A DNA stretch of 64,000 bases, taken from positions 8,661-72,660 of the forward strand of contig NZ_JBQJIK010000040.1 of the NCBI RefSeq assembly GCF_052078665.1. The letters run 5' to 3'. This document shows, piece after piece, positions 45,878 through 54,836 of this stretch. The stretch's first letter is position 1, and every line of letters begins with the position of its first letter. This DNA comes from Inquilinus sp052078665. Its GTDB lineage: Bacteria; Pseudomonadota; Alphaproteobacteria; DSM-16000; Inquilinaceae. The notes below the pieces were generated by a model. The model saw only the letters and a list, made by a program, of their open reading frames with translations, was not told the DNA's origin and ran no database searches. The position numbers and the translations under genes were made by a program.

Positions 45878-46996
45878 GTGACCGATCGCGTACTGCGTGC
45901 CGGGATTCTGGGGGCGGGGACCATCGCCACCGCGTCGGGCGGCTTCCTGCCCGGGATGACCTTGATCCCCGAGCTGGTCGCCACGGTCGCGATCGCCGAC
46001 CCGGTGGCCGACCGGGCGGCCCAGGTGGCGCGCGACCACGCCATCCCGCACGCCTTCACATCGCTGGACGAGATGCTGGAGCGGACGGATCTCGACCTGG
46101 TGGTCAACCTGACGCCGATCCCGCTGCACTACGCGACGTCCAAGCGGATCCTCGAGGCCGGCAAGCACCTGGTGCTGGAGAAGCCGCTGGCGAGCACGCT
46201 GGAGGAGGCGGACGAGCTGGTCGAGATCGCGGCCGCGAAAAACCTGAAATGCGTCGTCGCCCCGCCCAACCTGCTGTACCAGAACCGGGTCGAGGCCAGG
46301 CGCCTGATCGCCGAGGGCGCGATCGGCAAGCCCTGCTTCGCCCGGGTCCGCGGCTCGCATGGCGGGCCGGCGGTCGGGGCCTGGCCGCTGGACCCGACCT
46401 GGTTCTACCAGCAGGGCTCCGGCCCGCTGCTCGACATGGGCGTCTACGGCATCCACGACATCACCGGCCTGCTTGGGCCGGCCAAGCGCGTCGTCGCCTT
46501 CTCCGGCATCACCGAACCGGTGCGCAAGGTCCGCGCCGGCCCCTTCGCCGGGCTGGAGATCGAGGTCACGGCCGACGACAACACGCTGATGATGCTCGAT
46601 TTCGGCGGATCGACCTTCGCCGTGGTCGACGGCAGCTACAACGTCAACGCCGCCCGCAGCCCGCAGGTCGAGATCTTCGGCCGGGCCGGGACGCTGAACC
46701 TCTACAACTATCACACCAACCCGGCGCTGCCGCCGCTGGAGCTGTACCGGCTCGGCGCCACCCCGGCGGAGGACGGCTGGGCCATGCCCCGGCCCGACCC
46801 GGTGGCGGGCGACCTGGACGACCAGTGGCAGCGGCTGAAGCGCGCCATCCTGGTCAAGCACCTGGCCGAATGCGTGCGCGACGGTACGCAGCCGGTGCTC
46901 AGCGCCGAGCACGCCCGTCACGCCCTGGAAATCATGGTCCGCTGCATCGACTCCGCCCGCACCGGCGCGGCGGTGGAACTGCGCACGACCTTCTGA
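45878..46996 (+). CDS. Gfo/Idh/MocA-family oxidoreductase
   Basis: A 372-aa NAD(P)-dependent oxidoreductase starting at GTG 45878 with GGAGGGG shortly upstream. The Rossmann segment AGILGAGTIATASGGF, the EKP motif (VLEKPLAST, ~residues 96-104) and the catalytic-domain segment LDMGVYGIHDITGLLG are visible. Placed between two sugar isomerase genes, it likely performs the oxidation/reduction step of the same pathway. Confidence 0.9.
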   Translation: MTDRVLRAGILGAGTIATASGGFLPGMTLIPELVATVAIADPVADRAAQVARDHAIPHAFTSLDEMLERTDLDLVVNLTPIPLHYATSKRILEAGKHLVLEKPLASTLEEADELVEIAAAKNLKCVVAPPNLLYQNRVEARRLIAEGAIGKPCFARVRGSHGGPAVGAWPLDPTWFYQQGSGPLLDMGVYGIHDITGLLGPAKRVVAFSGITEPVRKVRAGPFAGLEIEVTADDNTLMMLDFGGSTFAVVDGSYNVNAARSPQVEIFGRAGTLNLYNYHTNPALPPLELYRLGATPAEDGWAMPRPDPVAGDLDDQWQRLKRAILVKHLAECVRDGTQPVLSAEHARHALEIMVRCIDSARTGAAVELRTTF

Positions 46997-47010
46997 GGAA
47001 GAGGACACCG

Positions 47011-47820
47011 ATGGACACCTTCGGCATCGCCGGCTGGCTCTACCACCAGCCGATCCTGCACCAGAAGACGATGACCCAGCTCGAGCTGCCGGCCGCCGGC
47101 AAGGCGTTGGGCGTCGGGGTGATCGAGCTCTGCTCCGCCTTCTTCCCGAGCCAAAGCGCCGCCTATCTCAACGAGCTGCGGCAGGCGATCAAGGCGGCCG
47201 GCGTCAGCGTCCGCAACATCGCCGTCGACATGGGCGACATCTCCGCGGCCGACCCGGACCGCCGGCGCACCGACCTGGAGGCGCTGAAGCAGTGGTTCCA
47301 CGTCGCCCGGGCGGTGGGGTCGGAGGCGATCCGCGTCAACAGCGGCGGCAGCGAGCCGACCACGGCGGAGGAGCTGGGCCGCATCGTCGAGAGCTACCAG
47401 GAGCTGGCGGCCGAGGCCGAGCACACCGGCGTGCATCTGCTGATCGAGAACCATGGCGGCGCCTCCTTCGACCCCGGCCATGTCCAGGGGCTGCTGGACA
47501 AGATCGGGTCGTCCTGGTTCCGCACCTGCCCGGACACCGGCAATTTCGTCGGCGGCACCTGGCGCGACGGCATCCGGGTGATGGCGCCCGCCGCCTTCAC
47601 CTGCCACGTCAAGGTCACCGCCTATGACGGCGCCGGCCAGCAGCCGCGCACCGGCCATGACGGCCGCGACCGCAGCGCCGACCTGAAGGAGATCCTGCGC
47701 ACGCTGAAGGCCGCCGACTATCGCGGCCCGCTGTGCATCGAGGCCGGCATCGGCGCCGACGAAGCCGACAGCGCCCGCGGCGCCATCCGCTATGTGCGGG
47801 AGCTGCTGGAGGCGATCTGA
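47011..47820 (+). CDS. Sugar phosphate isomerase/epimerase (TIM barrel)
   Basis: A 269-aa AP-endonuclease-2-like barrel, the second in this operon and clearly a different subgroup from the one at 44900. Metal-ligand strands: HLLIENHGGASFD, FRTCPDTGNFVGG, FTCHVKVTAYD and the final PLCIEAGIGAD. Starts 14 bases after the oxidoreductase stop. Two isomerases flanking an oxidoreductase suggests a keto-sugar or inosose route. Confidence 0.88.
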   Translation: MDTFGIAGWLYHQPILHQKTMTQLELPAAGKALGVGVIELCSAFFPSQSAAYLNELRQAIKAAGVSVRNIAVDMGDISAADPDRRRTDLEALKQWFHVARAVGSEAIRVNSGGSEPTTAEELGRIVESYQELAAEAEHTGVHLLIENHGGASFDPGHVQGLLDKIGSSWFRTCPDTGNFVGGTWRDGIRVMAPAAFTCHVKVTAYDGAGQQPRTGHDGRDRSADLKEILRTLKAADYRGPLCIEAGIGADEADSARGAIRYVRELLEAI

Positions 47821-47853
47821 CCCCACGTTTCAACACGAGCGAAAGGGACCGCG

Positions 47854-49560
47854 ATGAAGACGATCTCTCGCCATCACAAACAGGGACTGACCCGGCGCGG
47901 CCTGCTGCAGGCGGCGACCGCCACCGGGATCGCCGGCGCCATGGCCGGCACCGCCCGCTTCGTCCGGGCGCAGGACGGCTCCGGCGCGCCGCTGCTGCGG
48001 ATCGGCGCCGGCCAGGCCGCCTCCTGGGTGCGCAACTTCAACCCGCTGGTGCCGGATTCGCTGTTCCCGACCCAGTACGCGATCCATGAGCCGCTGCTGG
48101 TGTTCAGCACTGCCACCGGCAAGACCACGCCCTGGCTGGCGACCGGCTGGGGCTTCAGCGACGACGGCAAGCGGCTGAGCTTCACCCTGCGCGACGGGGT
48201 GAAATGGTCCGACGGCCAGCCCTTCACCGCCCGCGACGTCGCCTTCACGCTGAACCTGCTGAAGAAGACTCCTGGCCTGTCCGGCTCCGGCGGCATCCGC
48301 GGCGTGATGGACACCATGACCGGCGCCGCGGCTACCGACGATCGCACCTGCACCGTCGATTTCAGCCGCGCCTTCACCCCGGCGCTCTATGCCATCGGCC
48401 AGCAGTCGATCGTGCCGGAGCATGTCTGGAAGGACGTCGCCGACCCGGTGACCTTCGCCAACGAGACCCCGGTCGCCACCGGCCCCTTCACCCAGGTGAC
48501 GGTGTTCAAGCCGCAATACTGGGAGCTGCACCGCAACCCGAACTACTGGCAGCCAGGCAAGCCGGGGATCGAGGGGCTGGCCTTCCCGTCCTACGCCTCG
48601 AACGACGCCGGCACGCTCGGGCTGATCAACGGCGATTTCGAGTGGATGCAGCTGTTCATCCCGGACGTCGAGAACACCTTCGTCGCCCGCAACCCGGAGC
48701 ATTTCCGCTACTGGTACCCGCTGATCGGCGAGATGGTGATGCTGTACGCCAACACCGCGACCAAGCCGCTCGACGACATCGTGCTGCGCAAGGCGATCGG
48801 CATGGGCGTGAACCGGCAGCAGATCTGCAGCATCGCGGTCTACGACTACACCAGGCCGGCCGATGCGACGGGCATGAGCGACCTCTACGCCCAGTGGAAG
48901 GACCCGGCGGTGGTCGAGGCCGGCAAGGGCCTGGTCTCGCACGATCCGGCCAAGGCGAATGAGATGCTCGACGCCGCCGGCTACGCCCGCGACGGCGACG
49001 TCCGCAAGGCGCCGGACGGCACCCCGCTGGAGTTCGAGCTGGTGATGCCCTCGGGCTGGTCCGACTGGGTCCAGGCCGGCCAGATCATCGCCCAGAATTT
49101 GAAGGAGATCGGAATCCGGGTGAAGCTGCGCGGGGTCGAGGTCACGGCCTGGTACGACGCCACCTACAAGGGCTCGTTCCAGCTCTCGCTCGGCAGCACC
49201 AGCATCAACCCGACGCCCTACGACCATTTCCAGTCGATGATGTCGGCCAAGGTGACGCGGCCGGTCGGCGAGGTCGCGGCGGTCAACTGGCACCGCTACG
49301 GCAGCGCCAGGATCGAGGGGATGCTGGAAAAGTTCGCGGCCACCGCCGACGAGGCGCAGCAGCGCGGCCTCGCCCGCGAGATGCAGCAGGCCTTCCTCGA
49401 CGAATGGCCGGCGATCCCGCTGTATCCCGGCCCGCAATGGGGCGAATGCAGCACGGCGAAGTTCAAGGGCTTCCCGTCGGCCGACGCGCCCTATGCGCTG
49501 CTAGGCCCCAGCATTGCCTCGGAATCGCTGCTGGTCCTGACCGCGCTGACGCCGGCCTGA
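47854..49560 (+). CDS. ABC transporter substrate-binding protein, family 5 (Opp/Dpp type)
   Basis: A 568-aa periplasmic binding protein with a Tat signal (LTRRGLLQAATATGIAGAM, twin arginine at residues ~11-12). Family 5 blocks: FTLRDGVKWSDGQPFTARDVAFTLNLLKK, and VLRKAIGMGVNRQQICSIAV. The second half contains EFELVMPSGWSDWVQAGQII. Located after sugar-metabolising genes, so the ligand is more likely a glycoside or oligosaccharide than a peptide. The next gene starts two bases after the stop. Confidence 0.92.
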   Translation: MKTISRHHKQGLTRRGLLQAATATGIAGAMAGTARFVRAQDGSGAPLLRIGAGQAASWVRNFNPLVPDSLFPTQYAIHEPLLVFSTATGKTTPWLATGWGFSDDGKRLSFTLRDGVKWSDGQPFTARDVAFTLNLLKKTPGLSGSGGIRGVMDTMTGAAATDDRTCTVDFSRAFTPALYAIGQQSIVPEHVWKDVADPVTFANETPVATGPFTQVTVFKPQYWELHRNPNYWQPGKPGIEGLAFPSYASNDAGTLGLINGDFEWMQLFIPDVENTFVARNPEHFRYWYPLIGEMVMLYANTATKPLDDIVLRKAIGMGVNRQQICSIAVYDYTRPADATGMSDLYAQWKDPAVVEAGKGLVSHDPAKANEMLDAAGYARDGDVRKAPDGTPLEFELVMPSGWSDWVQAGQIIAQNLKEIGIRVKLRGVEVTAWYDATYKGSFQLSLGSTSINPTPYDHFQSMMSAKVTRPVGEVAAVNWHRYGSARIEGMLEKFAATADEAQQRGLAREMQQAFLDEWPAIPLYPGPQWGECSTAKFKGFPSADAPYALLGPSIASESLLVLTALTPA

Positions 49561-49561
49561 G

Positions 49562-50539
49562 ATGTCCTATATCGCGCGGCGCCTGGGCTTCTACCTGGTG
49601 GCGGCCTGGGCGTCGCTGACCCTGAACTTCGTCCTGCCGCGGCTGATGCCCGGCGACCCGTCGATCGCGATCTTCGCCCGCTTCCACGGCCAGCTGAACC
49701 CGGCCGCGCTGACGGCGATGAAGACCGCCTACGGCCTGTCGGACGACCCGCTGCCGATCCAGTACGTCACCTATCTGGCGCATGCGCTGCGCGGCGATTT
49801 CGGCACCTCGATCAGCTACTTCCCGGCGCCGGTGCTCGACGTCATCGGCTCGGCCCTGTCCTGGACCCTGCTGCTCGGCCTCACCGCGCTCCTGCTCAGC
49901 TTCGTCATCGGCAGCCTGCTCGGCGTGTTCTCGGCCTGGCATCGCGGCCGGCTGGCCGATGCCGTGCTGCCGCCGGTGACCATGCTGCTGCACTCCTTCC
50001 CCTATTTCTGGCTGGCGACGCTGGCGCTGTACCTGCTCGGCTTCCGCTCCGGCTGGTTCCCGCTGCGGCACGGCTACGACAACACGCTGCAGCCGGGCCT
50101 GACGCTGGAGTTCCTGCTCAGCGTCGCCCACCACCTGGCGCTGCCGGCCCTGACCATCGTCGCCGTGTCGATCGGCGGCTGGCTGCTCGGCATGCGCAAC
50201 TCGATGATCGGCGTGCTGGCCGAGGACTACGTCACCATGGCCGAGGCCAAGGGGCTGACGATGCGCCGGGTCATGCTGTCCTACGCCGCCCGCAACGCGC
50301 TGCTGCCCAACGTCACCGCCTTCGGCATGTCGCTCGGCTTCATCCTCAGCGGCTCGCTGCTGACCGAGGTGGTGTTCTCCTATCCCGGCATGGGCTTCCT
50401 GCTGCTGACCGCGGTGCGCAGCAGCGACTATCCGCTGATCCAGGGGCTGTTCCTGCTGATCACCGCGGCGGTGCTGACCGCCAACCTGGTGGTCGACCTG
50501 CTCTACATCCGGCTCGATCCGCGGGTGCGGCTGCAATGA
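49562..50539 (+). CDS. ABC transporter permease, DppB/OppB type
   Basis: A 325-aa permease with six predicted membrane segments. N-terminus YIARRLGFYLVAAWASLTLNF and LPRLMPGDPSI are typical of DppB; the coupling loop is AEAKGLTMRRVMLSYAAR; the ending VVDLLYIRLDPRVRLQ is canonical. It is coupled by ATGA to the DppC-type gene. Confidence 0.92.
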   Translation: MSYIARRLGFYLVAAWASLTLNFVLPRLMPGDPSIAIFARFHGQLNPAALTAMKTAYGLSDDPLPIQYVTYLAHALRGDFGTSISYFPAPVLDVIGSALSWTLLLGLTALLLSFVIGSLLGVFSAWHRGRLADAVLPPVTMLLHSFPYFWLATLALYLLGFRSGWFPLRHGYDNTLQPGLTLEFLLSVAHHLALPALTIVAVSIGGWLLGMRNSMIGVLAEDYVTMAEAKGLTMRRVMLSYAARNALLPNVTAFGMSLGFILSGSLLTEVVFSYPGMGFLLLTAVRSSDYPLIQGLFLLITAAVLTANLVVDLLYIRLDPRVRLQ

Positions 50540-51462
50540 CGGCGCAGGATCCCGCGATGCTGACCGCGCCGGCCCCGCCGCGCTCCGCCCGCCGCCCGCT
50601 GGCCCTGTTCTCCGACCGCAAGGCGCTGGCGGGAGGCATCATCCTGCTGCTCGCGGCCGCGATCGCGCTGCTGGCGCCGGCGATCGCGCCGGGCGACCCG
50701 AACGATTTCGTCGGCCGGCCGAACCAGCCGCCCTCGGCCGCATTCTGGTTCGGCACCACCAGCTCCGGCCAGGACGTGCTGGCGCAGACGGTGTGGGGCT
50801 CGCGCATCTCGCTCAGCGCCGGCGCGCTGGTCGGCATCCTGACCACGGCGCTGGGCACCCTGGTCGGCATGACTGCCGGCTATGTCCGCGGCCGGACCGA
50901 CGATGTGCTGTCGCTGGTGGTCAACGTCTTCCTGATCATGCCCAGCCTGCCGCTGCTGATCGTGCTGGCCGCCTTCCTGCCGCCGGGTCACGCCACCATC
51001 GTGCTGGTGCTGACCGTCACTGGCTGGGCCTGGCCGGCCCGGGTGCTGCGGGCCCAGACCCTGGCGCTGCGCGAGAAGGATTTCGTCATCGCGGCGGAGA
51101 TGCTGGGCGAAAGCCGCCTGCGCATCGTCTTCGTCGAGATCCTGCCGAACATGCTGTCGATCGTCGCCGCCAGCTTCGTCGGCTCGGTGGTCTACGGCAT
51201 CGGGGCCCAGGCGGGGCTCGAATTCATCGGCCTCGGCGATACCAGCGCGGTCAGCTGGGGCACCAACCTCTACTGGGCCGCCAACAACTCCAGCCTGCTG
51301 ACCGGGGCGTGGTGGACCTTCGTGCCCTCCGGCGCCTGCATCGCCATCGTCGCCTTCGCCTTCTCGCTCCTGAACTACGCGATCGACGAGCTGACCAATC
51401 CGCGCCTCAGGTCGCAGCGCGATGTCCGCCGGGCGCTGCGCCGGCGGCGGCGCAGCGCCTGA
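50536..51462 (+). CDS. ABC transporter permease, DppC/OppC type
   Basis: A 308-aa permease: FGTTSSGQDVLAQTVWGSRISL, coupling loop AAEMLGESRLRIVFVEILP, and late IDELTNPRLRSQRDVRRALR. Unlike the 16104 permease it has the normal short periplasmic loop. The transporter ends here with no ATPase gene; the only Opp-type ATPase in the window is the fused protein at 17281. A basic arginine-rich tail closes the protein. Confidence 0.92.
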   Translation: MTAQDPAMLTAPAPPRSARRPLALFSDRKALAGGIILLLAAAIALLAPAIAPGDPNDFVGRPNQPPSAAFWFGTTSSGQDVLAQTVWGSRISLSAGALVGILTTALGTLVGMTAGYVRGRTDDVLSLVVNVFLIMPSLPLLIVLAAFLPPGHATIVLVLTVTGWAWPARVLRAQTLALREKDFVIAAEMLGESRLRIVFVEILPNMLSIVAASFVGSVVYGIGAQAGLEFIGLGDTSAVSWGTNLYWAANNSSLLTGAWWTFVPSGACIAIVAFAFSLLNYAIDELTNPRLRSQRDVRRALRRRRRSA

Positions 51463-51466
51463 CGGC

Positions 51467-51703
51467 CTAGGTCAGGGCCAGGATCAGCAGGATCACGACG
51501 ATTGCGAGCAGGCCGACCAGGATCGGCAGCGTCCAGCGCGAGCCGCCCTCCTGCTCCGGCCCGCGCGCCAGGCTGATGTCCTGCGCCCGCTCGATCACCC
51601 GCTGACCCTCGGGTTCCTCGCCGGGCGGCTGTCTGGGGGAATCCGGCGTGCGGCGGCCGGGCACCTCTTGGTCCGAAACCATCTCCGCCTCCTCGGCGGC
51701 CAT
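51467..51703 (-). CDS. Small tail-anchored membrane protein, hypothetical
   Basis: A 78-aa protein with a polar, proline- and glutamate-rich N-terminal half and one C-terminal transmembrane segment (SRWTLPILVGLLAIVVILLI). No family recognised. The codon positions have the GC bias of real genes here, and it ends 4 bases from the stop of the convergent permease gene, which supports it being real. Function unknown. Confidence 0.6.
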   Translation of the reverse strand: MAAEEAEMVSDQEVPGRRTPDSPRQPPGEEPEGQRVIERAQDISLARGPEQEGGSRWTLPILVGLLAIVVILLILALT

Positions 51704-51858
51704 TGCGTCGACAAAGCAATGGCTGCCGGTGCGCCTGGGTTCCAGACGGCAACCAGTCTAGGACAGCGACGGTGCTAAGGTCAGATTATCTCGGGCATGG
51801 GTGTCGGACTCTCGTTTAGCCGATCGTCTTCAAGACAGGCAGGCTATGGAGAACAGCG

Positions 51859-52509
51859 ATGACCATTACGATCACCGCCTTTGAACAGTCGCCCGATGGC
51901 GGCAAGGGTCTGGCGCGTGACATGCGCGTTCGCTGGGCGCTCGAAGAGGTGGGCCAGCCCTACGAGGTTCGTCTTCTTTCGTTCAAGGCGATGAAGCAGC
52001 CCGCGCATCTCGCGCTTCATCCGTTCGGGCAGATTCCGACCTATGAGGAAGGCGATCTCGTCCTGTTCGAGTCGGGGGCGATCGTGTTCCATATCGCCGA
52101 CCACCATGCGGGCCTGCTGCCGGACGATGCGGATGCCCGGGCGCGCGCGATCGGCTGGATGTTTGCCGCGCTCAATACGGTGGAGCCGCCGATCGTCGAG
52201 CGCGAACAGGTCCCGTACCTGGAGCGCGGCCAGTCCTGGTACGAGGAACGCCTGCCCATCCTCGAGGATCGCGTCCGCGACCGGCTGGACCAACTTTCCA
52301 ATCGGCTCGGCGATGCCGACTGGCTCGACGGCGAGTTCAGCGCCGGTGACCTGCTGATGGTGCTGGTGCTGCGCAGGTTGGACGGAACGGACCTATTGCA
52401 GGAATATCCGACCCTCGCTGCCTATGTCGCCCGCGCCGAAGCGCGGCCCGCATACAAGCGTGCGTTCGACGCTCAGCTGGCGGTTTTCACCGCTGCATCG
52501 AACGGCTGA
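51859..52509 (+). CDS. Glutathione S-transferase family protein
   Basis: A 216-aa GST-like protein: thioredoxin-like N-terminal domain (RDMRVRWALEEVGQPYEVRL; HPFGQIPTYEEGDLVLFESGAI with the cis-Pro and the glutathione-binding Glu-Ser) and a helical C-terminal domain with FSAGDLLMVLVLRR. A likely cytoplasmic detoxification enzyme. It is independent of the surrounding sugar genes; the convergent AraC gene ends 18 bases away. Confidence 0.9.
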   Translation: MTITITAFEQSPDGGKGLARDMRVRWALEEVGQPYEVRLLSFKAMKQPAHLALHPFGQIPTYEEGDLVLFESGAIVFHIADHHAGLLPDDADARARAIGWMFAALNTVEPPIVEREQVPYLERGQSWYEERLPILEDRVRDRLDQLSNRLGDADWLDGEFSAGDLLMVLVLRRLDGTDLLQEYPTLAAYVARAEARPAYKRAFDAQLAVFTAASNG

Positions 52510-52527
52510 CAAAGGTCTGCTCCGGCC

Positions 52528-53430
52528 CTAGCGACGGAACTCGAGCCGGTACTGGCGCGGCGTGCTGCGGCAGTGCTTCTGGAACTCCACATAGAACTGG
52601 CTGAGCGAGCCGTAGCCGCAGCCGAAGGCGATCTCGGCGATCGACAGGTCGGTGTCGACCAGCATCATCATCGCCCGGCTCAGCCGCTGCCGCCGGATAT
52701 ACTGGGCGATGGTCACGCCCAGCACCCGCTTGAACACCGCCATGGCGTTGGTCGGGTGCAGCCCGCCGGCCGCGGCCACAGCCTCGACCGTCACCGCCTC
52801 GCCGAAATGCGCGTTGATGTGGTCGGTCATGGCCTGGATTCGCGCGATCGCCCGGCGGCCGGCGCTGCGCAGCCGGGGCCCGTCCTCCGGCTCGCCGGCC
52901 TCCGGTTCGCCGGCCCCCGTGTCGCCGGCATCGGGCGCGACGGCGTCGAGCGACAAGCGCTTGACCCTGATCCCGACCTCCTCGCGCAGGATCTGCTGCC
53001 GCAGCTCCGGGCCGTCCGGCCATTCCGCGGCCCAGCGCTGGAACAGCAGCGGGTCGATCGGGTCCGGCGCCGCCACGGTGGCGAAGCGGCCGTCCATGAC
53101 GCCGGATTTGAACGCGTCGGCCACCGGCAGGGCCAGGAAATCGGCGAAGGGCAGGTAGACGCAGATCAGGTCCGCCGCGGGCTCGACCGCGATCACCTGG
53201 TGCGGCACCGCGGCCCAGAACAGATGCACCCGGTTCTCGCCGATCGAGATCCGGGTGCCGTTGAACAGATAGGTCATGCCGCCGGCCAGCAGCAGGTTCA
53301 GCTCGACATGGTCGTGCCAATGCGCCTGGCCCATCGGCTCCGGCACATGCCGCTCGGCATAGAAGGCGCCGCGGTCGAGATAGGCGTCGATGTCCAGCGG
53401 GGCGGCGGGCGGCGTCGGGATCTCGCTCAT
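52528..53430 (-). CDS. AraC-family regulator, MelR-like
   Basis: A 300-aa activator: N-terminal cupin-like sensing domain (HWHDHVELNLLLAGGMTYLFNGTRISIGENRVHLFWAAVPHQ region, residues ~35-80) and a C-terminal double helix-turn-helix (ITAQY-type GVTIAQYIRRQRLSRAMMML, then DLSIAEIAFGCGYGSLSQFYVEFQK and the RSTPRQYR end). The architecture and the divergent alpha-galactosidase operon point to a MelR-type melibiose/alpha-galactoside regulator. The ATG at 53430 is used; the frame is open much further upstream. A 51-bp element at 53445 and 54737 is the likely binding site. Confidence 0.88.
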   Translation of the reverse strand: MSEIPTPPAAPLDIDAYLDRGAFYAERHVPEPMGQAHWHDHVELNLLLAGGMTYLFNGTRISIGENRVHLFWAAVPHQVIAVEPAADLICVYLPFADFLALPVADAFKSGVMDGRFATVAAPDPIDPLLFQRWAAEWPDGPELRQQILREEVGIRVKRLSLDAVAPDAGDTGAGEPEAGEPEDGPRLRSAGRRAIARIQAMTDHINAHFGEAVTVEAVAAAGGLHPTNAMAVFKRVLGVTIAQYIRRQRLSRAMMMLVDTDLSIAEIAFGCGYGSLSQFYVEFQKHCRSTPRQYRLEFRR

Positions 53431-53444
53431 CTCCGCAAGAAAAG

Positions 53445-53495
53445 GCTGGTTTTCCGGAAAATACAAGCAGAAGCGTGGAAGAAATCCGGAATTCG
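53445..53495. promoter_or_regulatory. Copy 1 of a 51-bp duplicated regulatory element (porin promoter)
   Basis: It matches the element at 54737-54787 at about 42 of 51 bases with no gaps. The left block contains the perfect 12-bp palindrome TTTTCCGGAAAA (53450-53461) and the right block GGAAGAAATCCGGAAT is identical in both copies. Located between the AraC gene and the divergent porin gene. Confidence 0.7.
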
Positions 53496-53572
53496 ACCCT
53501 CCATTGTGGCCAGGTCCGGGGCGAACCCGGCAACGGCCCGCACAGTCGGGCTCCGGCAACAGGGGGCAAGCG

Positions 53573-54733
53573 ATGGCGAGAGCGCAATCCTGCGCCGCCG
53601 CGGCGATCTGCGCGGCGACGGGCATGATCACCATGGGGGCGATGGCGGCGGAGGTGCCGGCCACGGCCGGGCTGCAGCTGAAGATCTCCGGCTTCCTCGG
53701 CTTCGAGGCGGCGGCGGTGCTGGACCAGTCCGACGACAATGAGTTCGACCGGAATTACGATTTCCGCTCCGGCGGCCGGCTGCAATTCGACGCCAAGAAC
53801 GTCACCGATGATGGCCTGGAATACGGCGCCCGCATCCGGTTCAACAACGTCAACCGCCGCGACGACGTCACGGTCGACCATGTCTACATCTACCTGCAGG
53901 GCGATTTCGGCACCGTCACTTTGGGCGACGTCGACGCGGTGGCCGGCGACTACGGCTACATCTTCGCCCATGACGCGGTGGTGTCGGAGATGGGGATGGG
54001 CGCCAGTTGGGGCGACAACCTCGACCACGACTACGCCACTGGCGGCGGCCATTTCTTCTCGCTGGACCCGACCTACATCTCCGGCATCGGCGACCCGGAC
54101 ACCCGGATCAAATACAGCTCGCCCGACCTCGGCGGCTTCTCCTTCGGCGTCGACTTCACCCCCGTGGTCGGCGGCGACGATCATGCCGGCACCAGCGGCC
54201 GCGCCGACCTGACCAATGACGGCGACACGCTGTACGAGAACGTCGTCACCGCCGGGGCGAACTACACCGCCGAATTCGACGGCGTGTCGGTGCTGGTCTC
54301 CGGCACCGCCTCCACCGGCAACGGCGTCAGCGGCCATCGCGACCTCGCGGCCTACAGCCTGGGCACGCAGATTGCGGCCGGCGACGTCACCGGCAGCCTC
54401 AACTGGGTCCACTACGACAGCATCGCCGACAGCGGCAAGGCGATCGACACGGTCGCGGCCAGCCTGGCCTGGCGCTTCGGCGATTTCGAGGCCGGGCTCG
54501 GCTACGCCTGGACCACGGGGCAGAAGGGCAACGGCCTGGCGGGCGACGAGGACACCGGCGACGCCGGGCGGTCCGATCTGAAGCAGGACCACATCGCCGC
54601 CGCCACCCTGGTCTACACCCTGGCCCCGGGGCTGAACGCCTATGCCGAGCTCAACTGGGAGACCGCGTCCTTCCGCCAGGGGCCTGATTTCGACAACACC
54701 ACGCTGGTCAGCGGCCTGGTGCTCGGCTTCTAG
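53573..54733 (+). CDS. Outer-membrane porin
   Basis: A 386-aa beta-barrel protein with a Sec signal peptide (CAAAAICAATGMITMGAMAAE, cleavage at AMA-AE). The mature part begins with a first strand LQLKISGFLGFEAAA. Alternating hydrophobic strands follow throughout (for example GFSFGVDFTPVVG), ending with LVSGLVLGF, a C-terminal phenylalanine needed for outer-membrane assembly. It resembles the Gram-negative porin family of alphaproteobacteria. Placed between the AraC regulator and the ABC transporter, it is probably a dedicated entry channel for the alpha-galactoside. Confidence 0.9.
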   Translation: MARAQSCAAAAICAATGMITMGAMAAEVPATAGLQLKISGFLGFEAAAVLDQSDDNEFDRNYDFRSGGRLQFDAKNVTDDGLEYGARIRFNNVNRRDDVTVDHVYIYLQGDFGTVTLGDVDAVAGDYGYIFAHDAVVSEMGMGASWGDNLDHDYATGGGHFFSLDPTYISGIGDPDTRIKYSSPDLGGFSFGVDFTPVVGGDDHAGTSGRADLTNDGDTLYENVVTAGANYTAEFDGVSVLVSGTASTGNGVSGHRDLAAYSLGTQIAAGDVTGSLNWVHYDSIADSGKAIDTVAASLAWRFGDFEAGLGYAWTTGQKGNGLAGDEDTGDAGRSDLKQDHIAAATLVYTLAPGLNAYAELNWETASFRQGPDFDNTTLVSGLVLGF

Positions 54734-54736
54734 CAC

Positions 54737-54787
54737 GCTGGTTTTCCGGAAAATGAACGCGACAGCACGGAAGAAATCCGGAATCCG
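54737..54787. promoter_or_regulatory. Copy 2 of the 51-bp element (transporter promoter)
   Basis: Second copy of the element found before the porin gene, here in the 103-base gap between the porin stop and the binding-protein start. It contains the same TTTTCCGGAAAA palindrome (54742-54753). Same orientation and spacing as copy 1. Confidence 0.7.
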
Positions 54788-54836
54788 TAGTGTCACAGTG
54801 GTGACATGGGGCAAACCCAACGAAGGGAGGCGAGAG

